Positions 1-10,498 are shown, counted from the first letter of the stretch. The stretch is DNA of 64,000 bases from Burkholderia gladioli (GCF_000959725.1 NZ_CP009323.1:3720001-3784000); one strand, 5' to 3'. Notes: a model not told the origin generated them from the letters alone. Translations and numbers: made by a program.

Positions 1-82
1 AGCTGTTGCCGAATTGCGGCTTCCCCCGGGATGGATGTGGATTCCTAATCAATCAATGCCGAAGCGGGATCCATGCTCCGGG

Positions 83-113
83 TCGGGCCGCCGCCTGGAA
101 ATCGGCGGCCCGA
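83..113 (-). terminator. Hairpin after the ABC ATPase gene
   Basis: A perfect inverted repeat (84-92 with 104-112, extended by a T-A pair at 83/113, 11-nt loop) begins 6 bases beyond the stop codon of the leftward ATPase gene. No T-run follows, so factor-independent termination is only likely, not certain. Confidence 0.45.
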
Positions 114-118
114 ACCCG

Positions 119-1195
<1,077 letters not shown>

Positions 1196-1230
1196 GTCTT
1201 TTCCTTTCGAGCCCTGGCCCGGGTGGGGTG

Positions 1231-1986
1231 TCAGAACGATTCGAGCGTGAGTTCGGCCGCCATCAGCCGGTTGCCGGCGAGCAGGCCGCCGTCGACCGGC
1301 AGCATCACGCCGGTGATCATCCTCGCCTGCTCCGAGGCGAGGAACAGCACGGCATCGGCGACGTCGTCCGGGTTCGGGAAGTCGCCCAGCGGATACCACT
1401 TGCGCAGCTTCTCGAGCACGGCCGGATCCTTGGCGATGCGCGCCTCCCAGGCCTGCGTCTTGACGGTGCCCGGGCAGACGATATTGGCGCGGATGCCGAA
1501 CTGGCCGAACTCGGTCGCGAGCGCCCGGGTATAGCTGACGAGCCCGGCCTTCGCCGCGCTGTAGGCGGGGTGCCCGAGGCTGGTGGCGCCGTTCACGGAG
1601 CCGATCACCACGATGTTGCCGCGCCGGCGCTCGATCATCGAGGCGCGCACGGCTTCCACCGAGTAGTAGGTGCCGTTCAGGTTGAGGTCGATATCGCGGC
1701 GCCAGTCGGCATCGCGCGTGCTGGCGAGCGAGCCGGCGACGGCCGCTCCCGCGTTGGCGACCAGGATCCCGACCGGGCCCGCCTCGCGCACCGCCGCGTC
1801 GACGGCGGCACGCACGGCTTCGCCGTCGGTGAGATCGGCGACCACCGGGCGCACGCCGGGGAGGGCGGCCAGCGCGGCGCCATCGCGATCGAGCGCGAGC
1901 ACGGTATCGCCTTGCTCGACGAAGCGGCGACACAGCACGCGACCGATTCCGCCGCAGGCGCCGGTGACCAGAACGACATGATTCAT
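1231..1986 (-). CDS. SDR-family NAD(P)-dependent dehydrogenase
   Basis: A classical short-chain dehydrogenase/reductase of 251 residues. It shows the cofactor motif TGACGGIG (residues 8-15), the NAG motif, a catalytic serine in VIGSVNGA and the YxxxK pair in HPAYSAAKAG. The C-terminal MLPVDGGLLAG is typical of sugar- or polyol-oxidising SDRs. The ATG at 1986 is preceded by GGAGAAAC. It lies 35 bases upstream of the ABC ATPase on the same strand, so the two are probably cotranscribed. With the lactonase at 5278, an oxidative sugar route (sugar to aldonolactone to aldonate, as in the De Ley-Doudoroff type pathway) is plausible. The substrate is inferred from context only. Confidence 0.88.
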   Translation of the reverse strand: MNHVVLVTGACGGIGRVLCRRFVEQGDTVLALDRDGAALAALPGVRPVVADLTDGEAVRAAVDAAVREAGPVGILVANAGAAVAGSLASTRDADWRRDIDLNLNGTYYSVEAVRASMIERRRGNIVVIGSVNGATSLGHPAYSAAKAGLVSYTRALATEFGQFGIRANIVCPGTVKTQAWEARIAKDPAVLEKLRKWYPLGDFPNPDDVADAVLFLASEQARMITGVMLPVDGGLLAGNRLMAAELTLESF

Positions 1987-2251
1987 GGGATTGTTTCTCC
2001 GAGGTTTGGAATGCATGGGCGGTGCGCCCCGATCTCGTCCCGATGCTTCGCAGTTCGTGAAAATTATATACACGAGCATCGGCGCCGTTGCTTATGGATT
2101 GCCCCAGGTTTGCCTGGATGAGCAGAATATAAGCGGAAAACGCTGGGAAAAAAATCTCAACGGGCTCGTGACATTTTTATTTTTGCTCTGTAGGATTTTT
2201 ACAAGGACGGACATCGAGAGCCGTCCATCACATCATGACGAGGGGTGCCCC
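1987..2251. promoter_or_regulatory. Divergent promoter region of the sugar regulon
   Basis: This 265-bp AT-enriched gap separates the leftward SDR/ATPase pair from the rightward transporter operon. It holds two small dyads: CCAGG-TTTG-CCTGG at 2104-2117 and AGCG-GAAAA-CGCT at 2132-2144. They could be operator sites for a regulator encoded elsewhere, because no regulator gene sits in this cluster. Promoter elements were not assigned. Confidence 0.4.
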
Positions 2252-3487
2252 ATGCGATTTTCCCGGTCGACCATCACGAGACTCTGCGGGTTCGCCGCCG
2301 GCGCGCTGGCCGTCTGCCTGGCGAGCCAGGCGGTGCGGGCCGACACCGTGCGAGTCACGGTCGCGCACTACAGCGACGCCACCGCGCCGTACTTCGAGAA
2401 GATGGCGCGCGGCTTCGAGCAGGCCAACCCGGGCACCACCATCAAGATCGAGGACGTCAACTGGGACACCCTGCAGCAGAAGATGCAGACCGATATTTCC
2501 GGTGGCGCCAATGCCGACCTGGCGATCGTCGGCACGCGCTGGCTGCCGGACTTCGTGCGCGACGAGCTGACCGAGCCGCTCGACGGCTACATGAACGCGG
2601 CGTTTCGCGACCGCTTCATCGGCTCGCTGCTCGCGCCCGGCGAGGTGGGCGGCAAGCTGTACGGGCTGCCGATCGCGGGATCGGCACGCGCGCTGTACTA
2701 CAACAAGACCCTGCTCGCGAAAGTCGGTTATCCGAACGGACCGGCCAGTTGGGACGACGTGGTGGCCGCCGCGAGGAAGCTGAAGGCCCAGGGCATCGCG
2801 GGCTTCGGCCTGCAGGGCAAGGAGATCGAGACCGACGTGTATTTCTATTACGCGCTCTGGTCGTACGGCGGCGAGGTGGTCGGCAAGGACGGCAAGGCGG
2901 CCTTCAACGGTCCCGCCGGCATCAAGGCCGCCCAGCTCTACCGCTCGATGATCGATGCCGGCCTGACCGAGCCGGGCGTGACCGGCTACAACCGCGAGGA
3001 CGTGCAGAACCTGTTCAAGCAGGGGCGCGTCGCGATGGTGATCTCGGCGCCGTTTCTCGCCAGGCAACTGAACAAGGAGGTGCCGAACCTGAAGTACGGC
3101 ATCACCGGGATCCCTGTCGGCACCGTGCACGCGACCTATGCGGTGACGGACTCGATCGTGATGTTCCGCAATTCGAAGGTGAAGAAGAGCGCGTGGAAGT
3201 TCCTCGACTACCTGTTCACCAAGGGCCCGCGCGTGGAGTTCACGCGCACCGAGGGTTTCCTGCCCACCACCAAGGCCGAGGCGGCCGACCCCGCGCTGGG
3301 CGATGCGGATACCCGGGCCTTCGTCGCGCTGCTGCCGAGCGCGCACTTCGCGCCCACCATTTCCGGCTGGGAAGACACCGCCCGGGCGGTCACGAACGCG
3401 GTGCAGGCGATCTACCTGGGACGCGCGCAACCGGCCGCCGCGCTGAACGCAGCGGCCAGCGAGGCGAACCATGCGCTCGGACACTGA
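2252..3487 (+). CDS. Sugar ABC transporter substrate-binding protein
   Basis: A family-1 extracellular solute-binding protein (MalE/UgpB-like) of 411 residues. It has a cleavable signal peptide of about 30 residues (basic start, hydrophobic core, SQAVRA before the mature DTVRV). The mature part has the typical start (VAHYSDATAPYFEKMARGF) and length. It would capture sugar in the periplasm for the permeases that follow. The ATG at 2252 is preceded by GAGGGG. The gene overlaps the first permease by 17 bases, so translation is probably coupled. The ligand is not predictable; the neighbourhood favours galactosides or galactose. Confidence 0.92.
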   Translation: MRFSRSTITRLCGFAAGALAVCLASQAVRADTVRVTVAHYSDATAPYFEKMARGFEQANPGTTIKIEDVNWDTLQQKMQTDISGGANADLAIVGTRWLPDFVRDELTEPLDGYMNAAFRDRFIGSLLAPGEVGGKLYGLPIAGSARALYYNKTLLAKVGYPNGPASWDDVVAAARKLKAQGIAGFGLQGKEIETDVYFYYALWSYGGEVVGKDGKAAFNGPAGIKAAQLYRSMIDAGLTEPGVTGYNREDVQNLFKQGRVAMVISAPFLARQLNKEVPNLKYGITGIPVGTVHATYAVTDSIVMFRNSKVKKSAWKFLDYLFTKGPRVEFTRTEGFLPTTKAEAADPALGDADTRAFVALLPSAHFAPTISGWEDTARAVTNAVQAIYLGRAQPAAALNAAASEANHALGH

Positions 3488-4439
3488 TGCGCGCGCCGCG
3501 GGGCTGGCTTCGGGCGAGGCGGTGCTCACGCGCCGCGCGCCGGTGAAGCGCCGGGGCGGCAGGGCCATGCCGCGCTCCACGCTGCCCTGGCTGCTGATCG
3601 TGCCGAGCCTGTTGCTGGCGCTGCTGATCATCTCCTATCCGGTCTTCAACATCGTCTACCAGTCGCTGCATGAGGTCTCGCGCTTCGGCACGGTTCGCGG
3701 CTTCAGCGGGCTCGACAATTTCCGCGCCGTGTTCGCCGATCCGGTCTTCATCGGCTCGCTGTGGCGCACCGTGTACTGGACCGCCTGCGTGGTCGGCGGG
3801 ACCGTGCTGATCTCGGTGCCGGTGGCGCTGGTGCTGAACCAGGATTTCCATGGGCGCGGCCTGGCGCGCACCATCGTGATGCTGCCGTGGTCGGTCTCGC
3901 TGACCATGACCGCGGTGGTCTGGCGCTGGGCCTTCAACGACGACTACGGCATGGTCAACGTCACGTTGCAGCGCCTGCACCTGATCGGCGCGCCGCTGCA
4001 CTGGCTCGCCACGCCCGGGCTGGCCTTCACCGCGGAAATCCTGGTCGGCATCCTGGTCTCGATCCCGTTTACGGTGACGATCCTGCTCGGCGGGTTGTCC
4101 TCGATCCCGGCCGACATCTACGAGGCCGCGCAGATCGACGGCGCCGGCGCCTGGCAGCGTTTCCGGCGCCTGACGCTGCCGCTGCTGCGGCCGTTCATCA
4201 ACATGGCGATCCTGCTGAACGTGATCTACGTGTTCAATTCCTTCCCGATCATCTGGGTGATGACGCAGGGCGGCCCCGACGAGAGCACCCATATCCTGGT
4301 CACCTACCTCTACGAGCTGGGCTTCCGCCTCGGCCACCCGGGGCAGGCGGCGGCGGTGTCGCTGATCATGCTGGCGATCCTGCTGCTGTTCTCGATGATC
4401 TACCTGCGCATCCAGCCGAAGCACGAGGAGGTCGCATGA
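3471..4439 (+). CDS. Sugar ABC transporter permease (MalF/UgpA type)
   Basis: An inner-membrane permease of 322 residues with a roughly 35-residue basic cytoplasmic N-terminus and about six hydrophobic segments. The ATPase-coupling EAA loop reads EAAQIDGAGAWQRFRRLTLP (near residue 220), as in the carbohydrate uptake-1 family. It overlaps the binding-protein gene upstream and shares an ATGA overlap with the second permease downstream. It forms the heterodimeric channel with the next gene, driven most likely by the divergent ATPase at 119-1195. An internal ATG (near residue 33) is a possible shorter start. Confidence 0.92.
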   Translation: MRSDTDARAAGLASGEAVLTRRAPVKRRGGRAMPRSTLPWLLIVPSLLLALLIISYPVFNIVYQSLHEVSRFGTVRGFSGLDNFRAVFADPVFIGSLWRTVYWTACVVGGTVLISVPVALVLNQDFHGRGLARTIVMLPWSVSLTMTAVVWRWAFNDDYGMVNVTLQRLHLIGAPLHWLATPGLAFTAEILVGILVSIPFTVTILLGGLSSIPADIYEAAQIDGAGAWQRFRRLTLPLLRPFINMAILLNVIYVFNSFPIIWVMTQGGPDESTHILVTYLYELGFRLGHPGQAAAVSLIMLAILLLFSMIYLRIQPKHEEVA

Positions 4440-5281
4440 ACGCCAAGGGCAAGCGCACGCTGTGGTGCTGGCTGGTCCTGTCGCCGCTGGTGATCGTGAT
4501 CCTGTTCCCGTTCGCGGTGATGCTGTTTACCGCGCTCAAGCCGGCCGACGAGGTGTTCGTCTACCCGGCGCGCTGGATGCCGAACCACTGGCGCTGGCAG
4601 AATTTCGTCGACATGTGGCAGGCCGCCAACTTCGGCGCGGCGCTGCGCAACAGCCTGGTGATCAGCTTCCTGTCCACCGCGCTGGCGCTCGCGGTCAGCC
4701 TGCCCGCCGCCTACGCGCTGGCGCGCCTGCCGTTTCGCGGGCGCGGCGCCTATCGGCAGTTCCTGCTGCTCACCCAGATGCTCTCGCCGATCCTGCTGGT
4801 GGTCGGGCTGTTCCGGCTCGCCGCGATGATTCCCTACGGCGACGGCAATCTGGTCGACTCGAAGATCGGCGTGATCGTCTCGTACGCGGCGTTCAACATC
4901 GCCTTCGCGGTCTGGATGCTGTCCTCGTACTTCGAGACGGTGCCGCGCGATCTCGAGGAATCGGCCTGGCTGGAGGGTTGCGGGCGCGGCGCGGCGGTGC
5001 TCAAGGTGTTCCTTCCCCTGACCGTGCCGGCGATGGTGGTGGCCGCGATCTTCACCTTCATCAATGCCTGGAACGAGTTCGCCGTGGTCTACACGCTGAT
5101 CCGCTCGCCTGAGAACAAGACGCTGACCGTGCAGGTGACCGACATGGTGGCCGGCAAGTACGTGGTCGAGTGGCAACTGGTGATGGCGGCGACGTTGTGC
5201 GCCACGCTGCCGGTGTCGATCGTGTTCGCCTGGCTGCAGCGCTTCATGGTCAAGGGCCTGGCGATGGGGGCCGTGAAATGA
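4436..5281 (+). CDS. Sugar ABC transporter permease (MalG/UgpE type)
   Basis: The second channel subunit, 281 residues, with an N-terminal membrane segment followed by five more and a periplasmic loop after the first (ALKPADEVFVYP). The EAA-like loop reads EESAWLEGCGRGAAVLKVFL, then LPLTVPA. The start overlaps the previous stop in ATGA, and its own stop overlaps the lactonase start in ATGA, so the whole set is tightly coupled. Full length and no visible defect. Confidence 0.92.
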   Translation: MNAKGKRTLWCWLVLSPLVIVILFPFAVMLFTALKPADEVFVYPARWMPNHWRWQNFVDMWQAANFGAALRNSLVISFLSTALALAVSLPAAYALARLPFRGRGAYRQFLLLTQMLSPILLVVGLFRLAAMIPYGDGNLVDSKIGVIVSYAAFNIAFAVWMLSSYFETVPRDLEESAWLEGCGRGAAVLKVFLPLTVPAMVVAAIFTFINAWNEFAVVYTLIRSPENKTLTVQVTDMVAGKYVVEWQLVMAATLCATLPVSIVFAWLQRFMVKGLAMGAVK

Positions 5282-6429
5282 CGGGCCCGGCGGAAGGCCG
5301 CCGGCGCGCCCCGAAGCCCGGCGCCAGGCCGATGCTGCTGGTCGGCAGCTATGCCGAGGGTGGCGACGACGGGATCCACGTCTACCGGTTCGATACGGCA
5401 TCGGGCGCGCTCGAGCGCGTCTTCGCGATCCCCGCGGCGAATCCGTCCTACCTGGTTGCGAGCCGCGACGGCCGCCATGTCTATGCGGTCAACGAACTGC
5501 CGGGCGGCGGCGCCGCGCCCGGCATCGCCACCGTGACGGGGATGGTCAGCGCCTACGCGTTCGACGCCACGAGCGGCACGCTCACGCTGCTCGATCGCGT
5601 GTCCTCGCATGGCCAGGATCCGTGCCACCTGAGCCTGTCGCCGGATGGTCGCCACCTGGCGCTCGCGAATTACTCGGTCGCCGCCGATCCGGGCGGCAGC
5701 GTGACGGTCCTGCCGGTCGCCGCCGACGGCCGGTTCGGTGCCGGCGCGGCGAGCGTTCGCCTCAAGGGCAGCGGCCCGGTAAGCGGGCGGCAGGACAGCG
5801 CGCACGCGCATTCGGTGGTGTTCGCGCCGGACGGCCGTCATCTGTTCGCGCTCGATCTCGGCGCCGACCGGATCCTTCGCTGGCGCTTCCAGAGCGAGGC
5901 GCCGGACAAGCCCGCGCAACTGGTCGATCCCGTCTGGCTGCAGGTCCGGCCCGGTTCCGGGCCGCGTCATCTGCGCTTCGGCCCGGATGGGCGTTTTGCG
6001 TACGTGATGAACGAGCTGGACGCGAGCATCGATGTCTATCGCCATCACGATGGCCTGCTGAGCCTGGCCCAGCATGTGCCGATGACGGAGCCCGGCTTCG
6101 GCGGCAGCGTGGCCGGCTCGGCGCTGCACTTCTCGCCGGACCGGCGCTTCCTGTATGCCAGCAACCGCGGCGATGCCGACCAGATCCTCGTCTACGCGGT
6201 CGATCCTGCCAGCGGAATGCTGAAGGAGGCAGGGCGCCAATCCTGCCTCGGCAGGACGCCCCGGGAGTTCGCGATCGATCCGGGCGGCGGCTGGCTGATC
6301 GTCGGCAACCAGGGAAGCGACGCGCTGCGCGTCTTTCGCCGCGACCAGGAATCGGGGCGGCTCGACCCCAAACCCGGCAAGGTCACGATCGGCAGGCCGG
6401 CGGGTTTCGCGTTCGTGTCGTCCGAGTAG
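5278..6429 (+). CDS. Lactonase of the 7-bladed beta-propeller family
   Basis: A 383-residue protein with repeated propeller blades carrying the SPDGRHL / GPDGRFAYV type motif. This matches the 6-phosphogluconolactonase/muconate-cycloisomerase-like lactonase family (Pgl). No signal peptide is evident, so it should act in the cytoplasm, hydrolysing a sugar lactone. Its start overlaps the upstream permease stop (ATGA), tying it to the transporter. Together with the SDR at 1231 it suggests oxidation of an imported sugar to a lactone and then ring opening. Substrate assignment is inference; the fold call is strong. Confidence 0.85.
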   Translation: MTGPAEGRRRAPKPGARPMLLVGSYAEGGDDGIHVYRFDTASGALERVFAIPAANPSYLVASRDGRHVYAVNELPGGGAAPGIATVTGMVSAYAFDATSGTLTLLDRVSSHGQDPCHLSLSPDGRHLALANYSVAADPGGSVTVLPVAADGRFGAGAASVRLKGSGPVSGRQDSAHAHSVVFAPDGRHLFALDLGADRILRWRFQSEAPDKPAQLVDPVWLQVRPGSGPRHLRFGPDGRFAYVMNELDASIDVYRHHDGLLSLAQHVPMTEPGFGGSVAGSALHFSPDRRFLYASNRGDADQILVYAVDPASGMLKEAGRQSCLGRTPREFAIDPGGGWLIVGNQGSDALRVFRRDQESGRLDPKPGKVTIGRPAGFAFVSSE

Positions 6430-6565
6430 ATTTTTTCGCCTTTTCATTTAGGTTTGCTAATAAAAAATAACGAATCGGATGGGCTGGATCCCGGCCGATC
6501 GCGTCACGGCCTTGAATAACAAGACTGGCGGCAACCACATCGCCGCCGATATCACGAGGGCAGGT

Positions 6566-8560
6566 ATGGCTACGAGTCGAAGGAACTTCCTGGCATTGAC
6601 GAGCTTGATGCCGGTGCTGGCCGCATGCGGTGGCGGCGATGATGGAAACGACGGCGGCGCGACGCCGCTATCGGCCGGATCGACGGGAAGCGCGTCATCA
6701 TCGGCCGCCGCGATCGAGCCGCGGCCGAGCGTGCGCGCACGGCACACCTTCTCGTTCAGCAGCGACGGTGCGCAATTCCTGCTGGACAAGCAGGCATTCC
6801 AGATCCGCAGCGGCGAGATGCATCCCGCGCGCATCCCGGTCGAATACTGGCGTCATCGCATCCGCATGGCCAAGGCGATGGGGATGAACACCATCGCGCT
6901 CTACATCATGTGGAACTACCACGAGTCGGAACCCGGGGTATTCGACTTCCAGACCGACAACCGCGATATCGTCGCCTTCATCCGGCTCTGCCAGGACGAG
7001 GACATGTGGGTGCTGCTGCGCCCGGGGCCCTATGTCTGCGGCGAGTGGGACCTCGGCGGCCTGCCGTCCTACCTGCTGCGCTACTCCGATATCCAGCTAC
7101 GGGTCGATTCGGCCACCGACGCGCGCTACATGGCGGCCGTCTCGCGCTACATCGCGCGCCTGGTGCCGATGATCGCGCCGCTGCTGGTGTCCAGCGGCGG
7201 CCCGATCCTGATGATCCAGATCGAGAACGAGTTCGGCTCCTACGCGAACGACCCGGCCTACATGGAGGAGGTTCGCCAGCTCTGGGTGCAGGGCGGGATC
7301 AACGGGCCGTTCTATACCGAGGATGGCCTGACGCAACTCGAGCAGAACCAGTCCAACGTGAAGGGCGGCGCGATCGCGCTCAGCGACGGCACCGCCGACG
7401 GCATCGCCGCGGCGCGCGCGCGTTATCCCGACGTGCCGGCGATGGCGGGCGAGGTATACCCCGGCTGGCTCACGCACTGGGGCGATCCGGTGCTGCAGGG
7501 CACCGCCACCGACATCTCGGCCACACTGGACGCCCTGATGAGCCGGAAGCTGTCCTTCAACCTGTACGTGATCCACGGCGGCACCAGCTTCGGTTTCTTC
7601 TCCGGGGCGAACACCGATACGGGCAGCGGCGAGTATCAGCCGGACATCACCAGCTACGACTACGCCGCGCCGATCAGCGAGCAGGGCGTGGCCACCGAGC
7701 ACTACACGCGCTACCGCAAGCTGATCGGCGGCTATCTTCGCGCGCCGCTGCCCGCCGTGCCCGATCCGGTGCCGACCCTGGCGCGCACCGACACGATCAC
7801 GCCCGCGCCGTTCGCCTCCTTGTGGGACAACCTGCCGGCCGCCGTGCCGGCGGCCTCGACCGAGCGGCCCCAGCCCTTCGAGATGTACGGCCAGGCATTC
7901 GGCCTGGCGCTATACCGCAAGACCTTGCCGGCCTACGCCGGCGGCGTGCTGACGGTCAGCGAGGTGCACGACTACGCGACGGTCTTCATCGGCGGGCAGT
8001 ATGCCGGCGGCATCTCCCGCGCGGCGCTGCCGGCCGACTACGCGCGCAGCTTCAATCTCACGCATCACCAGCCGCTGAGCCTGCCGGCCGGCCCGGCGAA
8101 CTCGCCGGCGCCGGTCCTCGACCTGCTGGTCGAGGGCATGGGCAGGGTGAACTACGGCCATGCGATGGTCGATCGCAAGGGCATCCTCGAGTCGGTCTCG
8201 CTGCAATCCGGCGGCGGCAGCCAGGAACTGCTGGGCTGGGAGGTTCGCCTGCTGCCGCTCGACGCCGGGTTCCTGGCCGGCTTGCGGCCCGTCGTCAGCG
8301 ACCCGCGCCGCGGTGGCCTGTTCTTCAGGACGACGTTCCAGCTCGACGCGAGCGCCGATACCTATCTCGACATGAGCCGCTGGACCAAGGGCCATGTCTG
8401 GGTCAACGGCCGCCATCTGGGGCGCTACTGGGCGATCGGGCCGCAGCACCGGCTCTATTGCCCGGCGCCCTGGCTGCGCCAGGGCAGCAACGAGGTGCTG
8501 GTGTTCGACCTGCACCAGACCGACAGCCAGCCGATCGCGTTTGCCGCCACGCTGGCCTGA
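6566..8560 (+). CDS. GH35 beta-galactosidase, Tat-type lipoprotein
   Basis: A glycoside hydrolase family 35 enzyme of 664 residues, releasing terminal beta-galactose. The N-terminus SRRNFLALTSLMPVLAACG combines a twin-arginine motif with a lipobox (Cys21), followed by a Gly/Ser/Ala linker to about residue 55. The enzyme therefore probably sits folded and lipid-anchored in the envelope. The GH35 start reads IRSGEMHPARIP. The acid/base is E222 in QIENEFGSY and the nucleophile E296 in AGEVYPGWLTHWG. C-terminal jelly-roll regions follow, full length for bacterial GH35. The chosen ATG at 6566 has AGG upstream; an in-frame ATG at 6479 would bury the Tat motif. It lies 136 bases after the lactonase, fitting a galactoside-utilisation operon. 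Confidence 0.9.
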   Translation: MATSRRNFLALTSLMPVLAACGGGDDGNDGGATPLSAGSTGSASSSAAAIEPRPSVRARHTFSFSSDGAQFLLDKQAFQIRSGEMHPARIPVEYWRHRIRMAKAMGMNTIALYIMWNYHESEPGVFDFQTDNRDIVAFIRLCQDEDMWVLLRPGPYVCGEWDLGGLPSYLLRYSDIQLRVDSATDARYMAAVSRYIARLVPMIAPLLVSSGGPILMIQIENEFGSYANDPAYMEEVRQLWVQGGINGPFYTEDGLTQLEQNQSNVKGGAIALSDGTADGIAAARARYPDVPAMAGEVYPGWLTHWGDPVLQGTATDISATLDALMSRKLSFNLYVIHGGTSFGFFSGANTDTGSGEYQPDITSYDYAAPISEQGVATEHYTRYRKLIGGYLRAPLPAVPDPVPTLARTDTITPAPFASLWDNLPAAVPAASTERPQPFEMYGQAFGLALYRKTLPAYAGGVLTVSEVHDYATVFIGGQYAGGISRAALPADYARSFNLTHHQPLSLPAGPANSPAPVLDLLVEGMGRVNYGHAMVDRKGILESVSLQSGGGSQELLGWEVRLLPLDAGFLAGLRPVVSDPRRGGLFFRTTFQLDASADTYLDMSRWTKGHVWVNGRHLGRYWAIGPQHRLYCPAPWLRQGSNEVLVFDLHQTDSQPIAFAATLA

Positions 8561-8626
8561 GCACCCCGGCTGCCGGCCGCGGCCGGCGCTGGTTCGATCC
8601 GTTTCCACCCGGGAGGGAAATCAATC

Positions 8627-10444
8627 ATGAAATCGATGCAAGGCCGGCTCGCGACGATCGCCGGCACCAGCCTGTTGTGCATGGCCGCGAGCGCCCAGAC
8701 GGCGAGTTTCAGCGTAGGCCCGTCGGTGGCCGCGAGTCCGGTATCGGATAGTCCGAACTCGCTGTTCATCGATCGCGACGGCAGCTTCTATGCGCAGAAC
8801 GCGCTCTCGCAATACGACGACAATCCCGACAACCATTACTGGAAGTTCTACAGCGGCGCCGATGTCGACAATCTGAGCGAGGCGAAGGCTCATTCGCAGT
8901 ACGACACGCGCGTGCTCTGCAACGACCGGAACCCGGTCGCGATCGCGCTGTTCGGGCAGCCCGTTACATCGCGCACCGGGTATACGCAGGCCGACTATTG
9001 CGACCTGGTCGGCGTGTGGGTGGATCCCGATTCGGGCAATTGGTACGGTGTGGTCCATAACGAACTGTTCGGCAACGATCCACGCGTCGACGCCATCTCG
9101 TACGCGATTTCCACCGACCAGGGCGCGAACTGGACGCTCCAGGATCCGATCCTGAGCTCGCCCTACGGGCGCGGCGATCCGAAGACGCCGTATTACTACT
9201 ACGGCGACGGCGATCCGCGCCTCTACGTGGACAACGTGGGCGGCTATTTCTACATCTTCTATACGAGTCGCATCCAGGGGCAGAACGGCAATCCTGGCGG
9301 CTTCGACAACTACATGTGGGCACACGCGGCGCGCGCGCCGATCAAGGACAAGATGAAGCCCGCGTCGTGGCAGAAGTTCTACGCCGGAAAGTGGCAGCAG
9401 GTGCCCGGCACGAACTGGACCTGCGATGCCGCCACGGCCGCCGCCACGCCCTGCGCGACGGCGCCGGTGTCCAGTTCGCTCGAATCGAACATCGCGGGAC
9501 CGACCAGCGATCTCGGCGCGCAAGGTGGGCCGGCCGCCGACGGGACCGGCAGCGAGCGCTTCGTGCCGCCGGCGCAAGGGGCGGGCGACCTGCTGTCCGC
9601 CGGCTACACGAACGGCACGATGCGCGTCATGAATGTGGCATGGAACCTGTATCTGCAGAAGTACGTCGCCGTGGCCGAGGATCGCGCGATCACGAAGCCC
9701 GGCACGCGCGATTTCGACTACAACGGCCCCGCGTCGACCCTGAAGTTCTACGTCTCCGACGACCTGGCGACGCAGCAGTGGCGCTTCGCCGGCAGCGTGC
9801 CGTACCAGACCGCCTCCTGGTATCGCTGGTTCACCGACAGCGTCTCGAAGACCGCCTCCGACACGCTGGGCAATCGCTTCCGCACGTATTGCGTGTACGG
9901 AAAATGCCAGACCTACGGCGCGGAATATGCCGACGTGACGATCACGCCTGATGCGAGCCGCGATGCGGCGTCGCTCGCTTACGCCGATGCGGGCGGCATG
10001 CGCGTCACCGTCAAGTCGGCCCCGGTGCAGGCCTACGTCGTGCATCCCGGCAACGGCGGCACCAATCTGCCCGCCGCGGCCTCGGGCGCCTGGACCTTGG
10101 GCGCGCTCGGCGACGGTTTCTTCACACTGCAACTGGGCGGCCGCTATCTCGGGGTGGGGAGCGGCAATGCGGGAAGAGCCTGGGGCGCGGCACCGGTCTG
10201 GTCGTCCTCGGCGGGCGGCGCGCAGCAGCAGTGGTACTTCCAGAAGATCGGCAGCGGCGGCTCGGGCGGCTATCGCATCGTCAATCGCTACAGCGGCCTG
10301 GCGCTGAACGTGTCGGGCACGGCGCTGACATCGGACCTGGCCGGCGTGACCACGGTGCCGATCCGCAGCTGGGATGCCGCCGCCGGCGCATCGATCCCGG
10401 TCTGGCCGCAGGCGGGACAGGCCTTGCGGCTGGTTGCGCGCTAG
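8627..10444 (+). CDS. Secreted beta-propeller protein with C-terminal ricin-like lectin domain
   Basis: A 605-residue protein with a signal peptide (to about AASAQ). The large N-terminal region has blade-like repeats such as VGVWVDPDSGNWYGVVHN and AISTDQGANWTLQDP, the latter an Asp-box-like turn (SxDxGxxW). Sialidase-like or GH43-like propellers look this way. The last 150 residues, with GGRYLGVGSG, QQQWYFQKIG and YRIVNRYSGLALNVSG, look like a ricin-type beta-trefoil carbohydrate-binding domain. The ATG at 8627 follows GGAGGG. It lies 66 bases after the GH35 gene, so probably in the same transcript. It is likely an extracellular glycan-binding hydrolase, but I could not identify catalytic residues, so the reaction is unassigned. 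Confidence 0.75.
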   Translation: MKSMQGRLATIAGTSLLCMAASAQTASFSVGPSVAASPVSDSPNSLFIDRDGSFYAQNALSQYDDNPDNHYWKFYSGADVDNLSEAKAHSQYDTRVLCNDRNPVAIALFGQPVTSRTGYTQADYCDLVGVWVDPDSGNWYGVVHNELFGNDPRVDAISYAISTDQGANWTLQDPILSSPYGRGDPKTPYYYYGDGDPRLYVDNVGGYFYIFYTSRIQGQNGNPGGFDNYMWAHAARAPIKDKMKPASWQKFYAGKWQQVPGTNWTCDAATAAATPCATAPVSSSLESNIAGPTSDLGAQGGPAADGTGSERFVPPAQGAGDLLSAGYTNGTMRVMNVAWNLYLQKYVAVAEDRAITKPGTRDFDYNGPASTLKFYVSDDLATQQWRFAGSVPYQTASWYRWFTDSVSKTASDTLGNRFRTYCVYGKCQTYGAEYADVTITPDASRDAASLAYADAGGMRVTVKSAPVQAYVVHPGNGGTNLPAAASGAWTLGALGDGFFTLQLGGRYLGVGSGNAGRAWGAAPVWSSSAGGAQQQWYFQKIGSGGSGGYRIVNRYSGLALNVSGTALTSDLAGVTTVPIRSWDAAAGASIPVWPQAGQALRLVAR

Positions 10445-10454
10445 GCTTGCGATT

Positions 10455-10483
10455 GGCCTGCGCCATACTTCCCGGCGCAGGCC
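10455..10483. terminator. Bidirectional terminator hairpin
   Basis: A perfect 10-bp stem (GGCCTGCGCC / GGCGCAGGCC) with a 9-nt loop fills the 54-bp gap between two convergent genes. It can serve both strands. Confidence 0.7.
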
Positions 10484-10498
10484 CGATCGCTGCCGCCG

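Noticed and set aside
1..118. End of a further gene at the left edge
   Set aside because: No frame with convincing composition or motif reaches the edge; only the terminator-like hairpin was supported.
2104..2144. Short dyads as proven operators of the sugar regulon
   Set aside because: Stems of four or five bases occur by chance; kept only as a note in the intergenic entry.
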